This document shows positions 9,151 to 17,185 of a DNA stretch of 64,000 bases, in pieces. Location of the stretch: NCBI RefSeq assembly GCF_000397065.2, contig NZ_KE007306.1, positions 242,311-306,310 on the forward strand, in the 5' to 3' direction. Source of the DNA: Marinobacter lipolyticus SM19. GTDB taxonomy: Bacteria; Pseudomonadota; Gammaproteobacteria; Pseudomonadales; Oleiphilaceae. The notes under the pieces are model-generated. The model was given only the letters and a program-made list of their open reading frames with translations, did not search any database and had not been told where the DNA came from. The translations under genes and the position numbers were made by a program. Each line of letters opens with the position of its first letter. The first letter of the stretch is position 1.

Positions 9151-9414
9151 TCAGACAACTCCCGGTCTACAAAGGAGGCCACCCCCCCCCAAGTTCTCTT
9201 CCACAACACCCCAGACAATAACCGGATCCACAGTCGCATACCCGTGAATCAAAATATTTCTGAACGAAATCATTTTCCGGTAATCAGGTATGCGCTCAGC
9301 GACTTCCGAGTTGGACTTGTGAAGCTTCCCGACAGCCTCTCCATCAGTGAACCGCCGGATTTTGTCCGCAGCGACCTTGATGTCGTACAAGTACTTTTTT
9401 GCTTCACGCTGCAT
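9151..9414 (-). pseudogene. hepT: HepT-like HEPN toxin, internally shortened and probably frameshifted at its end
   Basis: 87 residues against roughly 110-115 for the family. HepT is the HEPN ribonuclease partner of the MntA nucleotidyltransferase. The start KYLYDIKVAADKIRRFTDG and the end ERIPDYRKMISFRNILIHGY match HepT well, including the RNILIHGY (RX4HXY) RNase motif. The usual middle helix (family pattern around LLRSAVERQFEIIG) is absent: FTDG is joined directly to EAVGKLHKS, as if about 24 codons had been lost in frame. The C-terminus ENLGGGGLLCRPGVV comes from a run of nine G (9182-9190 on the plus strand as C). One G fewer would give ENLGGVASFVDRELSD. It overlaps mntA by 11 bases. Probably a decayed toxin, though the RNase motif survives. 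Confidence 0.7.
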
Positions 9415-9712
9415 AAAGCGCCTTTTGTTCAGACATTACGGATTCGCGGAAGTACGGATTAGAAAGAGATTTTGCGGTCACCAGATCGACCGGCCTGCCA
9501 AGGATGCTTTCTAATTGGAATTTAAGCTCAAAGAAGTCTGCTGCGTATTCTCTGGCAGACAAGCCATCCTCAAATTCAACCAGCAGGTCCACGTCACTTT
9601 CTGGGGAAAACCTATCTCCCACTGCTGAGCCAAATACAGCCAGGTATTTTACATGGTGGGCTGAGCACAACGGCTCAATGTGCGGCATTGCCTCAAGTAA
9701 CAGTTTGATCAT
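9404..9712 (-). CDS. mntA: MntA-type minimal nucleotidyltransferase antitoxin
   Basis: 102 residues. The nucleotidyltransferase signature GSAVGDRFSPESDVDLLVEF fits GSx10DxD, with the metal-binding Asp pair in DVDLL. The end FRESVMSEQKALYAA is the typical MntA C-terminus. In studied systems MntA AMPylates HepT at a tyrosine near the RX4HXY motif and so neutralises it. Here the partner hepT overlaps its 3' end by 11 bases but appears damaged, so this antitoxin may be an orphan in practice. The order mntA then hepT on one strand is standard. Confidence 0.88.
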   Translation of the reverse strand: MIKLLLEAMPHIEPLCSAHHVKYLAVFGSAVGDRFSPESDVDLLVEFEDGLSAREYAADFFELKFQLESILGRPVDLVTAKSLSNPYFRESVMSEQKALYAA

Positions 9713-9848
9713 GGTTAACCCCCACCAAGGTTCAATACATAGAGTGGATCATTTCTGGTTGAAGTATAAACCACTCACTCAGGGAATTATTGTCTCAAAA
9801 TCACTTTGAGTGCTAATCGATGCGGATAGGCTCCACCAAACCCTACCC

Positions 9849-11618
9849 TCAAAACGTCCAGACCATCGGAATCAACGTCACCGAAATGCTGCCCACCAAC
9901 AAACTCAAAGGTAAGCCTATACGAATATAGTCCGTAAACTGATACCGACCCGGTCCGTAGACCATTAAATTTGTCTGGTATCCCAGCGGTGTTATAAAGC
10001 TTGCCGATGCTGCAAACATCACAGCCACGGCGAAGGGCAGAAAACTGACACCAAGCTGCTCCGATAGCGCCAACGCAATAGGAAACATCAGTACCGCGGC
10101 GGCGTTATTGGTAATGACCTCAGTGAACACCGCCGTCAGAACGTACACCAGAACCAGCCCCATCCAGGGGGACATCCCCGCACCATTCCCCAGCAACGCA
10201 CCGGCCACCGTTGCAGCCGCCCCAGTCTCAGACATGGCGTTGCCCAACGCAAACGATGCGGCAATTACCACCAGCACCGGCAAATCAACACTGCGCCGTG
10301 CCCTGCTCGCGGTAATGCAGCGGGACACAATCATGCCACCAGCCGCAAGGAAGGCGGCTTCCATAATACTCAGCAGCCCGCCGGCGCTGAGCACCACCAT
10401 GACCAACAGAATACCCAACGCCAACGGCGCCTTGTGAAAATCCGGCGGGGTGGAATCATTCAGGGCACTGACCAACAGAAAGTCGCGGCGGAACCGGTAT
10501 TGCTCCGCAAATTCGTGGCTGGCTTCCAGTAACAGGGTATCGCCCATCTTGAACTCGATATCCCCCAGCTTGCCGGACACCCGGCGGCCCTCACGGGATA
10601 CCGAAAGAATGACGGCATTAAACCGTGTACGGAAGCGACTGTCCCGCACCGTTTTACCCAACGCGGGGAATTCCGGGCCAAGTACCACCTCCACAAGACA
10701 GCGTTGGTGATTGGCGATATCCAGCTTATGGACACCCGCGTCGGCTGGCCGCAGCCCATGAATGCGCCTGAGTTCACTGGCACACTCAGGCGCGCCCACA
10801 AAGTACAGCTTGTCACCCGGCTGCAGGGTACGGTCAGGCTCGACCGCCGTAATCAGCCGCCCCTTCCGGTCGATTTCGGTCAGGTACCCGTAAGTCAACG
10901 CCCGGAGGCCGGCCTCGGCAATCGTCTTGCCAATCAACGGGCCCGGGCTGATCACCTCCACCTCAACGCCGTATTCCCGAACCGCATCCAGCTCCTCAGA
11001 AAGCCCACCGCGATCCGGAAGCAAACGAGAGGCAAACAGCACCAGGAACGTGCCCCCGGCAATCAATAACGGCACACCCACCCACGCCAGCTCGAACAGC
11101 CCGAGATTAATCCCCAAGCGGCTCTGCAACATGCCATCAATGACCAGGTTGGTACTGGTACCAATCAGCGTGCAGGTACCCCCAAGTATGGCGGCATAAC
11201 TCAAAGGGAGAAGCAGTTTGGAAGCGGGAATCTCAAGGCGCCGGGCCCAGTCCTGAATCGCGGGGATGAACATGGCGACCACCGCCGTGTTGTTCATAAA
11301 GGCACTGAGAATGCCGGTTGGCGCCACCATCCTCATCTGGGCACCCTTTATGGACTTGGGGTGCCCCAGCAAGCGACGGGCTATCCACTGGACCGCACCG
11401 GTTTCCTTTAACCCCGCGGCGACCACATACAACGTCGCGATGGTAATCACCCCGGGATTGGCAAAGCCAGCTAACGCCGATACCGGCGACAGCACCCCAA
11501 AGATGACCAGAATGGCCAATGCGGCCATCAGAACCAGATCGGCCGACACCCGGGTAAAAACCAGTGTCCCGAGCACCATTGCAAGAATGACCAGGGTAAA
11601 TACAGCATCCCATGCCAT
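9849..11618 (-). CDS. SLC13-family permease with two RCK_C (TrkA-C) domains; candidate sulfate importer
   Basis: 589 residues, an inner-membrane transporter of the divalent-anion/Na+ symporter superfamily. Two membrane halves flank a soluble insert. The first half has the duplicated motif NNTAVVAMFIP and GTSTNLVIDG; the second half has NNAAAVLMFPIA. The insert (about residues 205-375) contains two TrkA_C-like regulatory domains (EYGVEVEVISPGPLIGKTIAEAG; CLVEVVLGPEFPALGKTV). Proteins of this architecture include sulfate and other anion carriers. It sits 9 bases downstream of cysC on the same strand, so sulfate supply for PAPS synthesis is a reasonable inference. Substrate is not proven by sequence; dicarboxylate or other anions remain possible. 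Confidence 0.85.
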   Translation of the reverse strand: MAWDAVFTLVILAMVLGTLVFTRVSADLVLMAALAILVIFGVLSPVSALAGFANPGVITIATLYVVAAGLKETGAVQWIARRLLGHPKSIKGAQMRMVAPTGILSAFMNNTAVVAMFIPAIQDWARRLEIPASKLLLPLSYAAILGGTCTLIGTSTNLVIDGMLQSRLGINLGLFELAWVGVPLLIAGGTFLVLFASRLLPDRGGLSEELDAVREYGVEVEVISPGPLIGKTIAEAGLRALTYGYLTEIDRKGRLITAVEPDRTLQPGDKLYFVGAPECASELRRIHGLRPADAGVHKLDIANHQRCLVEVVLGPEFPALGKTVRDSRFRTRFNAVILSVSREGRRVSGKLGDIEFKMGDTLLLEASHEFAEQYRFRRDFLLVSALNDSTPPDFHKAPLALGILLVMVVLSAGGLLSIMEAAFLAAGGMIVSRCITASRARRSVDLPVLVVIAASFALGNAMSETGAAATVAGALLGNGAGMSPWMGLVLVYVLTAVFTEVITNNAAAVLMFPIALALSEQLGVSFLPFAVAVMFAASASFITPLGYQTNLMVYGPGRYQFTDYIRIGLPLSLLVGSISVTLIPMVWTF

Positions 11619-11627
11619 AGGGAACCC

Positions 11628-12236
11628 TTACTCTTGTCGTTCCAGGATCAGCTTCCGCTCAAGCAAGTACTCAAGGAGTTGCTCCACACACTGATCGACG
11701 GTTTGCGAAGATGTGTCCAGAACCACTTCCGGGTGCTCAGGCACCTCGTAAGGGGAGTCTATACCCGTAAAATCCTTGATCTGCCCCGCCCTGGCCTTCT
11801 CGTACAACCCCTTGGGATCGCGATCCTCACATGTTTCAATCGGGGTATCCATGAATACCTCAATGAACTCACCGGCCGGCATCAGGTTACGCACCATCCG
11901 GCGGTCACTGGTAAAAGGCGAAATAAACGCGCTAAGGACAATCAAACCGGCATCCGCAAACAGCTTGCTCATTTCCCCGATACGGCGAATGTTCTCCACC
12001 CGGTCCTCATCCGAGAATCCGAGATCCTTGTTCAGACCATGACGGACATTGTCTCCGTCCAGCAGAAAGGTATGATAGCCACGCTGATACAGCGCTACGT
12101 CCAAAGCGTTAGCAATGGTAGACTTACCGGACCCGCTAAGGCCAGTGAACCACAACACGCAGGGGTGCTGGTTCTTGGGGGCAGCGCGCTCGGCGCGAGT
12201 AACTTTGTGGTTGTGCCAGACGATGTTATTGCTCAA
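11628..12236 (-). CDS. cysC: Adenylylsulfate (APS) kinase
   Basis: Phosphorylates APS with ATP to make PAPS, the sulfate donor for sulfotransferases and for reductive assimilation. Walker A is GLSGSGKST; the APS-binding signature is [17 protein letters not shown]; also [17 protein letters not shown] and [11 protein letters not shown] chose the TTG at 12236 because AAGGG lies just upstream and the protein (202 residues, starting at [14 protein letters not shown] read with Met) then matches the family. A longer frame to 12299 adds an unlikely leader. It stands 89 bases from a divergent sulfotransferase gene and just upstream of the SLC13 permease, far from cysDN (31 kb) but in the same sulfation region. 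Confidence 0.93.
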   Translation of the reverse strand: MSNNIVWHNHKVTRAERAAPKNQHPCVLWFTGLSGSGKSTIANALDVALYQRGYHTFLLDGDNVRHGLNKDLGFSDEDRVENIRRIGEMSKLFADAGLIVLSAFISPFTSDRRMVRNLMPAGEFIEVFMDTPIETCEDRDPKGLYEKARAGQIKDFTGIDSPYEVPEHPEVVLDTSSQTVDQCVEQLLEYLLERKLILERQE

Positions 12237-12325
12237 AACGAATCCCTTTGTAAGGCATAAGATTAGTTCGGTGCGTAATATACCAGAAAAGATTCCCAAC
12301 GTGCTCGGGGTACTGGAGAGTTTGT

Positions 12326-13066
12326 ATGTTAGTTAATTTCCTCGTGGCGGGCACACAGAAAGGTGGCACGTCTGCCCTTGATGCGTATTTGCGGGAGCAT
12401 CCCCAAATCTGCATGGCGGACAAGAAAGAGGTACATTTTTTTGACAATGAAGCCGCGTTCGCCAATGGCTCACCTGATTACAACCGCTATCACGCCGCCT
12501 TCAATCCAACCAAAGAACATAAGATGATAGGAGAATCCACCCCTATCTACATGTACTGGGATGCTGCTCCCCAGCGTATCTGGGAATACAACCCTGAAAT
12601 GAAAATCATCGTGAGCCTGCGAAACCCGATCGAGAGAGCCTACTCACACTGGAACATGCAAGCATCTCGGAAAAAGGACACTCTTCCTTTTAGAACAGCA
12701 ATCCTCAAAGAAAAGGAGCGCTTTCGAGAGACGCTGCCGAATCAAAATCGACTGTACTCGTACACTGACCGAGGATTCTATTCCTATCAATTAAAACGAC
12801 TGTGGCGCTATTTTTCACAGGAAAACACCCTGATACTTCGACACGACGAGCTTAAAACCAAACCTAATAAAATGTTAAGGAAAGTAACCGACTTCCTTGG
12901 CCTGGATCCACTTCAGCCTATCCACCCGAGAGAGGTGCATCAAATTCCTTATGATCGCGAGATGGATTCAGTCGACAAGAAATTTCTTCTCGAAATTTAC
13001 GATAACGAAATTTCAGAAATCGAGCGCTTATTAAGCTGGGATTGCTCCGACTGGAGAAGCATCTAA
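12326..13066 (+). CDS. PAPS-dependent sulfotransferase (heparan-sulfate/NodH-like)
   Basis: 246 residues. The 5'-phosphosulfate-binding loop is [16 protein letters not shown] at residues 5-20. The 3'-phosphate-binding strand is [22 protein letters not shown] and GESTPIYMY are typical of the bacterial and heparan sulfotransferase family. It should transfer sulfate from PAPS to a sugar hydroxyl or amine in the cytoplasm. It is the only plus-strand gene within the surrounding minus-strand glycan cluster, divergent from cysC (89-base gap), so it has its own promoter. Its stop overlaps the stop of the next, convergent gene by 3-4 bases. The coding sequence is AT-rich compared with cysC, suggesting acquisition. 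Confidence 0.9.
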   Translation: MLVNFLVAGTQKGGTSALDAYLREHPQICMADKKEVHFFDNEAAFANGSPDYNRYHAAFNPTKEHKMIGESTPIYMYWDAAPQRIWEYNPEMKIIVSLRNPIERAYSHWNMQASRKKDTLPFRTAILKEKERFRETLPNQNRLYSYTDRGFYSYQLKRLWRYFSQENTLILRHDELKTKPNKMLRKVTDFLGLDPLQPIHPREVHQIPYDREMDSVDKKFLLEIYDNEISEIERLLSWDCSDWRSI

Positions 13067-14382
13067 TTATCGCTGTCCATTACGTTCTTTAACTTTTTAT
13101 ACTGGTCCAACTTTCCCAGTATAAAAGCGCCCTCTGGTCTTAAATAGGCTGCGCGCTCCATCATACTCTGCGCACCCTGCAGGTCACCTTGGTTTTCAAG
13201 AAGTATGGCTATCTCTTTGTACAAATCTGTTAGCCGGCTCGAATCTACCTCTCCATAGGCTTTTCTGAACATAACATCAGGAGTAAAGCATTTAATAGCC
13301 TTTTTATAGGTAGATTCTTTTATCGAGCCCCTCGAAAATTCTCTATTGAAAAACTCCTTGAACGTATCCTTTATAAAAAACGAAGATTGTATATAAGCAG
13401 CTTCCAGTTCAGCAAACTTTACATCAGAATCCAGATTATAGTTCAACTTTTTAACACTGCGATCAGAAACATTAGACAATTTCAGATTAAAAGTTTTAGA
13501 TAACCACTCCGATTCCTCTTTAAAGTGCTTCCCCAGGACGGCTCGTTTCTCGTTACCAATATCGAAAGTCTTTCCAGTGAGTCGCAACAAAGGTCGAAAA
13601 TCTTCTTCATACCTTTTAGGATTCAGCTTCCCTTCCAAATACAACGGAACCTGCTCGTTCACGAAGGAAATCATCTCAATGGCTAACTGACTTCCGCTCG
13701 AGTTAGCTTTCAGATAGTCTATCGAACCCAAACCTACTTTTGGGAAGCCAATGTCAGAAAGAAAGTGCCCAACAATACCATAATCACTCTTTACCGCTTC
13801 AGAGAAACTAAATACACGAAGTTCATCAACATCTGAAACCTCTAAGAACTTTCCAAGTCGCTCTCTAAACACACCTTTACCAGAATTCTCCAAATTCGCA
13901 TATATATCATCAAGAATCTCGCCACCTTTCACTCTTTGTTGAATTGAGCTAACACACCAATCAACTGGATCCCTCACATACGCCACTAAAACTACGTTAT
14001 GGCAAGCCTTATCTTTTATATAGCGGACTAAACTCTCAACACCTCTCTTCCTTAAGATTGAAATATCTTCCCCGGAGAGAACTAGATTTTTTAATCCAGA
14101 TCTATTGAAGTCGGCTAACATCTCGTCAATTACTGCATAAGCATTAGACTTTGCCGTCGCGGCGTCCACTCCCCTTTTTATATTAACATGATAAGAACCG
14201 AGATCTTCTCCGAAAGCGTTGAACATCACCACTGAATGGTTTGAAGCAGTGTTAGGAGGATAATAGAAATTATTCGATGCCAAAAGACCTCTGTTAGAGA
14301 ACAACGTCCTCTGAACACTCGATGTTGCAGTCTTGTGAAGACCAATATGTATATAACAAGTTTTATCTTTTGAAGCTACCAT
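13063..14382 (-). CDS. Sulfotransferase-like P-loop protein with TPR-like tail
   Basis: 439 residues. The N-terminal YIHIGLHKTATSSVQRTLF (about residues 10-28) is the K-T-(A/G)-(S/T)-S form of the PAPS-binding loop seen in many bacterial sulfotransferase-like proteins. VAYVRDPVDWCVSSIQQ is a plausible 3'-phosphate site. The middle is not recognised. The last 60 residues (DLYKEIAILLENQGDLQGAQSMMERAAYLRPEG, shown here in parts as EIAILLENQGDLQGA and MMERAAYLRPEG) look like one TPR pair. It is AT-rich and overlaps tail-to-tail with the preceding sulfotransferase gene. Acceptor unknown; likely works on the same glycan. Confidence 0.65.
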   Translation of the reverse strand: MVASKDKTCYIHIGLHKTATSSVQRTLFSNRGLLASNNFYYPPNTASNHSVVMFNAFGEDLGSYHVNIKRGVDAATAKSNAYAVIDEMLADFNRSGLKNLVLSGEDISILRKRGVESLVRYIKDKACHNVVLVAYVRDPVDWCVSSIQQRVKGGEILDDIYANLENSGKGVFRERLGKFLEVSDVDELRVFSFSEAVKSDYGIVGHFLSDIGFPKVGLGSIDYLKANSSGSQLAIEMISFVNEQVPLYLEGKLNPKRYEEDFRPLLRLTGKTFDIGNEKRAVLGKHFKEESEWLSKTFNLKLSNVSDRSVKKLNYNLDSDVKFAELEAAYIQSSFFIKDTFKEFFNREFSRGSIKESTYKKAIKCFTPDVMFRKAYGEVDSSRLTDLYKEIAILLENQGDLQGAQSMMERAAYLRPEGAFILGKLDQYKKLKNVMDSDN

Positions 14383-14416
14383 CTAAACACCAATGTATTA
14401 CGTTGATAAATTCAAT

Positions 14417-16123
14417 TCAATGACACAAATCCTTGGACTCCAGAACGATTGAAGACATCAACCGGATGGCATCGTCAAACCTCTCCATTTCAAAAGACCT
14501 GACAATTGCAAAATATAACGCTGCAACTCTATAGTGGCGAAAGTCAAAATTACCAATTTCTTCACGAATGGATGTCAAACTAGGTAAGCAACACTCAAGT
14601 TCTTCAACGTCATCAACTGGCCAACCCGCACCCACCGGCAGTAACTTCCACTTGCCCCAATGCAAAACACAATGCCCAGAATCTTCATAAAATTCCATAA
14701 GCGCTTGACTGAAAACACCGGGATTCACATACATCGGCAACTTCGAAATCACATCACATATATCCCCGTGGATCTCAAAAAAATCATTTATAACAGATAG
14801 ATCCGAGTCCCTCGACAGCAACTTTATATGGTCTAATTCCCTACGCCCCAGCCTTTCCCAAATCATACCCCGTGAAGCTTTGTACTGCTCTACAAGCAAG
14901 CTATCCGGGCGAAATTTAATGCAAGAAATCAACAACTGCTTTTCCAGAACCTTTGGTCTAACATAAGGTTTTTCGCCGACAACCCCTTCCTCAAATAAGT
15001 GACAGTGGCAACCGTCGACAACCTGTGTTGCAATCAACTTTGGTGCAGGAAGTCCGTCTTTTGTATCTACAGAATACAACAAACTCGCCTCATGAAGCGC
15101 CAGCGATTTCTGCTTCCTGCCAAAAATTTTAAGAGCAAATGACCTCCCTCCTTCGCTGAAAGCCCTGAACAAATAAATATTCAAAACTCCAGATTGTTTC
15201 CATGAAATGCTATTCCGTTGAACTTTTACACCAGCATGTTCATATACAAAGTCGCTAACTAGAGCATAAGGATCATTCTTTGCCAACATACCCCAGACGC
15301 CAATTCTCGATTTCTGCGGGTAGTCTAAAGTACTACTTTTCTCGAAGAACGAAGCCTCCACCTTTCCTCTATTCTCCTCATGAAACAATGTCAAAATTAA
15401 GAAAGAGGAAAGCTGAGCCATTACCTGTCGAGTTAAAATTAAACAGGCAAGGGTCACTAGAAAATTTGGAGAGAGAAAGTACAGGCTATCAATAACAATA
15501 AAAAAGAAAACAAGCACGAAGCCAACTGTCGAGAGAAGAGATATTATGCTGGAATACTCTGTCACAACACCTTCACTGACACCTGGCTTACCTTTCCACC
15601 CGTATCTAAAAATCAAAAAGCATGAAAAAAGGAACCCAATAATCACAAAAAATATATCTGGATAAATTATTAAGAATAGACAAAAAGACAGCAGTACAAA
15701 AAGAGCATTCGACAATGCTTCTACATATTTCTTATAAGCACTTCTAGAAAAGCTGTCTTGATCCTCAAATGATGTCAGCTTATTATTATAATCAACAACC
15801 TTATCCGCACCATAAACAGACGCGTTTACTACTCTTTTGTCAGAGAATATTTTTAACGCATAGAAAACGACAGTTACCAGACTTAAACCCAGAACTAATC
15901 GTTCTTTCCCTAATTCCTGAATGCTCAACGGGAGAAAGCCGGGCAACTCTGGAGAAGACAGTAAGAGAATAATCTTAAGAGGAAGAAGAAACGAAACTAA
16001 CATCAGTGCCTGAGCTGCAAAAGACATTAGAATGCCATAGAGCGTGGCTATCGGCGCAATTCTAAAAAAAATCCTCCCGAGGCGAATATAGAGCACCAGA
16101 CCGTTTCTAATTTTATCTAACAT
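14417..16123 (-). CDS. Six-TM ABC-exporter-like membrane domain fused to a kinase-like domain
   Basis: 568 residues counted from the ATG at 16123, which has AGGTG about 9 bases upstream; a GTG at 16135 would add four residues. The first 260 residues hold about six hydrophobic segments (near 24-56, 76-93, 136-153, 156-174, 190-213 and 214-246). Spacing and the stretch ILTRQVMAQLSSFLIL resemble the membrane domain of ABC exporters. No ATPase domain follows. From about residue 325 there is FALKIFGRKQKSLALHEASLL, which looks like the ATP-anchoring Lys (332) and paired Glu (345) of a protein-kinase-like fold. The expected HGD/HxN catalytic loop is replaced by something like HWGKW (488-492), so it may be a pseudokinase. 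I do not know a characterised protein with this layout. It lies between sulfotransferase genes in AT-rich DNA. Confidence 0.5.
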   Translation of the reverse strand: MLDKIRNGLVLYIRLGRIFFRIAPIATLYGILMSFAAQALMLVSFLLPLKIILLLSSPELPGFLPLSIQELGKERLVLGLSLVTVVFYALKIFSDKRVVNASVYGADKVVDYNNKLTSFEDQDSFSRSAYKKYVEALSNALFVLLSFCLFLIIYPDIFFVIIGFLFSCFLIFRYGWKGKPGVSEGVVTEYSSIISLLSTVGFVLVFFFIVIDSLYFLSPNFLVTLACLILTRQVMAQLSSFLILTLFHEENRGKVEASFFEKSSTLDYPQKSRIGVWGMLAKNDPYALVSDFVYEHAGVKVQRNSISWKQSGVLNIYLFRAFSEGGRSFALKIFGRKQKSLALHEASLLYSVDTKDGLPAPKLIATQVVDGCHCHLFEEGVVGEKPYVRPKVLEKQLLISCIKFRPDSLLVEQYKASRGMIWERLGRRELDHIKLLSRDSDLSVINDFFEIHGDICDVISKLPMYVNPGVFSQALMEFYEDSGHCVLHWGKWKLLPVGAGWPVDDVEELECCLPSLTSIREEIGNFDFRHYRVAALYFAIVRSFEMERFDDAIRLMSSIVLESKDLCH

Positions 16124-16214
16124 GCCATACCACACCTACAGAACATAACATCTCCAAGCTCTGCTTTTTCTTTAGCCTATCACGGCATCTACCTGATCAC
16201 TGTCAAACGATCAC

Positions 16215-17168
16215 CTAGGCAAAGTATTTTGCAATAACACCTTCAATTGATGGATTGGCCATTTCGCTAATTTTTTCAACACGATTACTTACATTTCCGC
16301 GAAGAAAGTACTCTGGATCAACCGAATATATTTTTGCCAACTCTTCATTTAAAGCACTTTGTTTAGTGAACTCTTTTATACAAGAAGGAGGAATAGGAAA
16401 CGCTCTTTTTACCAAGAGTTCCGGCACCTTTTTTCGAACACTATCCACAATCCTTTGATAGTTCTCCCTGCGCAGCTCTGGTTGAATACCAACATTAAGC
16501 AATCGAACAAATTCCATTAAATCAATCGACGGCGTAACGTTCTCCCTATTAACTGGCACAGATACCTTGGGCAGTATATCCTCTTGATCGATCGCCTTAA
16601 AAAACCGGTCAATTAATTCGCCTTTCGCATCATCGTAGTCAATAACTCGAACTTCAGCTCCGGCATCACGCCAACACTGATACCTACGATAGTAATCATA
16701 CCTTTGCTGCCTGAGCGTCAAATTAATAAAAGCCTCAAAGTCTTGAGTCCCCCCCCACTTCAAATGCTCAATATATAGGGACTGGCAATAATCCAGCTGA
16801 TTTCTTAAGCAAATAATAACAATTAATCTTCGACCAGCAAAACATTGACGAAGCCTAGAAGTATTTTCTACACTTACATTAAAATCGAAATGTTCACTAC
16901 TCAGAAGAAGTCGGCTATTTTGATTATTCTCTACTTCTTTTTTCAAGCTCAGCAAAGCTTGCTTTTCAGTCGCCTCACATATATATCCTGACTTATACTT
17001 AAAATCCAGTGCCTTAGCAAGCCAATAGTGATGCCCCGACTCAGTTCCCGACCGAACCCAGTGCATACCAGATTTTTTCAGTAGACGTCTATTTTTCTCG
17101 ATTGCGCTCTGAAGGAACGTTGATCCCGTTTTCTCTATCCCCACATGGATATAAACTTCATTAGACAT
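16215..17168 (-). CDS. Sulfotransferase-like P-loop protein with internal G8 tract
   Basis: 317 residues. YIHVGIEKTGSTFLQSAI (residues 6-23) is the PAPS-binding loop. VIICLRNQLDYCQSLYIE fits the 3'-phosphate-binding strand and helix. FDFNVSVENTSRLRQCF precedes it. Start ATG with GGGAG 7 bases upstream. A run of eight G on the coding strand (plus-strand C run ending near 16756, within KWGGTQDF) could slip during replication and switch the gene off. It is 17 bases downstream of the large multi-domain transferase gene and probably co-transcribed with it. The acceptor is unknown, most likely a sugar in the O-antigen or capsule. Confidence 0.75.
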   Translation of the reverse strand: MSNEVYIHVGIEKTGSTFLQSAIEKNRRLLKKSGMHWVRSGTESGHHYWLAKALDFKYKSGYICEATEKQALLSLKKEVENNQNSRLLLSSEHFDFNVSVENTSRLRQCFAGRRLIVIICLRNQLDYCQSLYIEHLKWGGTQDFEAFINLTLRQQRYDYYRRYQCWRDAGAEVRVIDYDDAKGELIDRFFKAIDQEDILPKVSVPVNRENVTPSIDLMEFVRLLNVGIQPELRRENYQRIVDSVRKKVPELLVKRAFPIPPSCIKEFTKQSALNEELAKIYSVDPEYFLRGNVSNRVEKISEMANPSIEGVIAKYFA

Positions 17169-17185
17169 CGACTACTCCCAAAACT

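Noticed and set aside
12237-12325. RfaH ops/JUMPstart element before the glycan genes
   Set aside because: I looked for GGCGGTAG-type sequences upstream of the glycan operons, here and at 32937-33015 and 45398-45566, and saw no convincing match.
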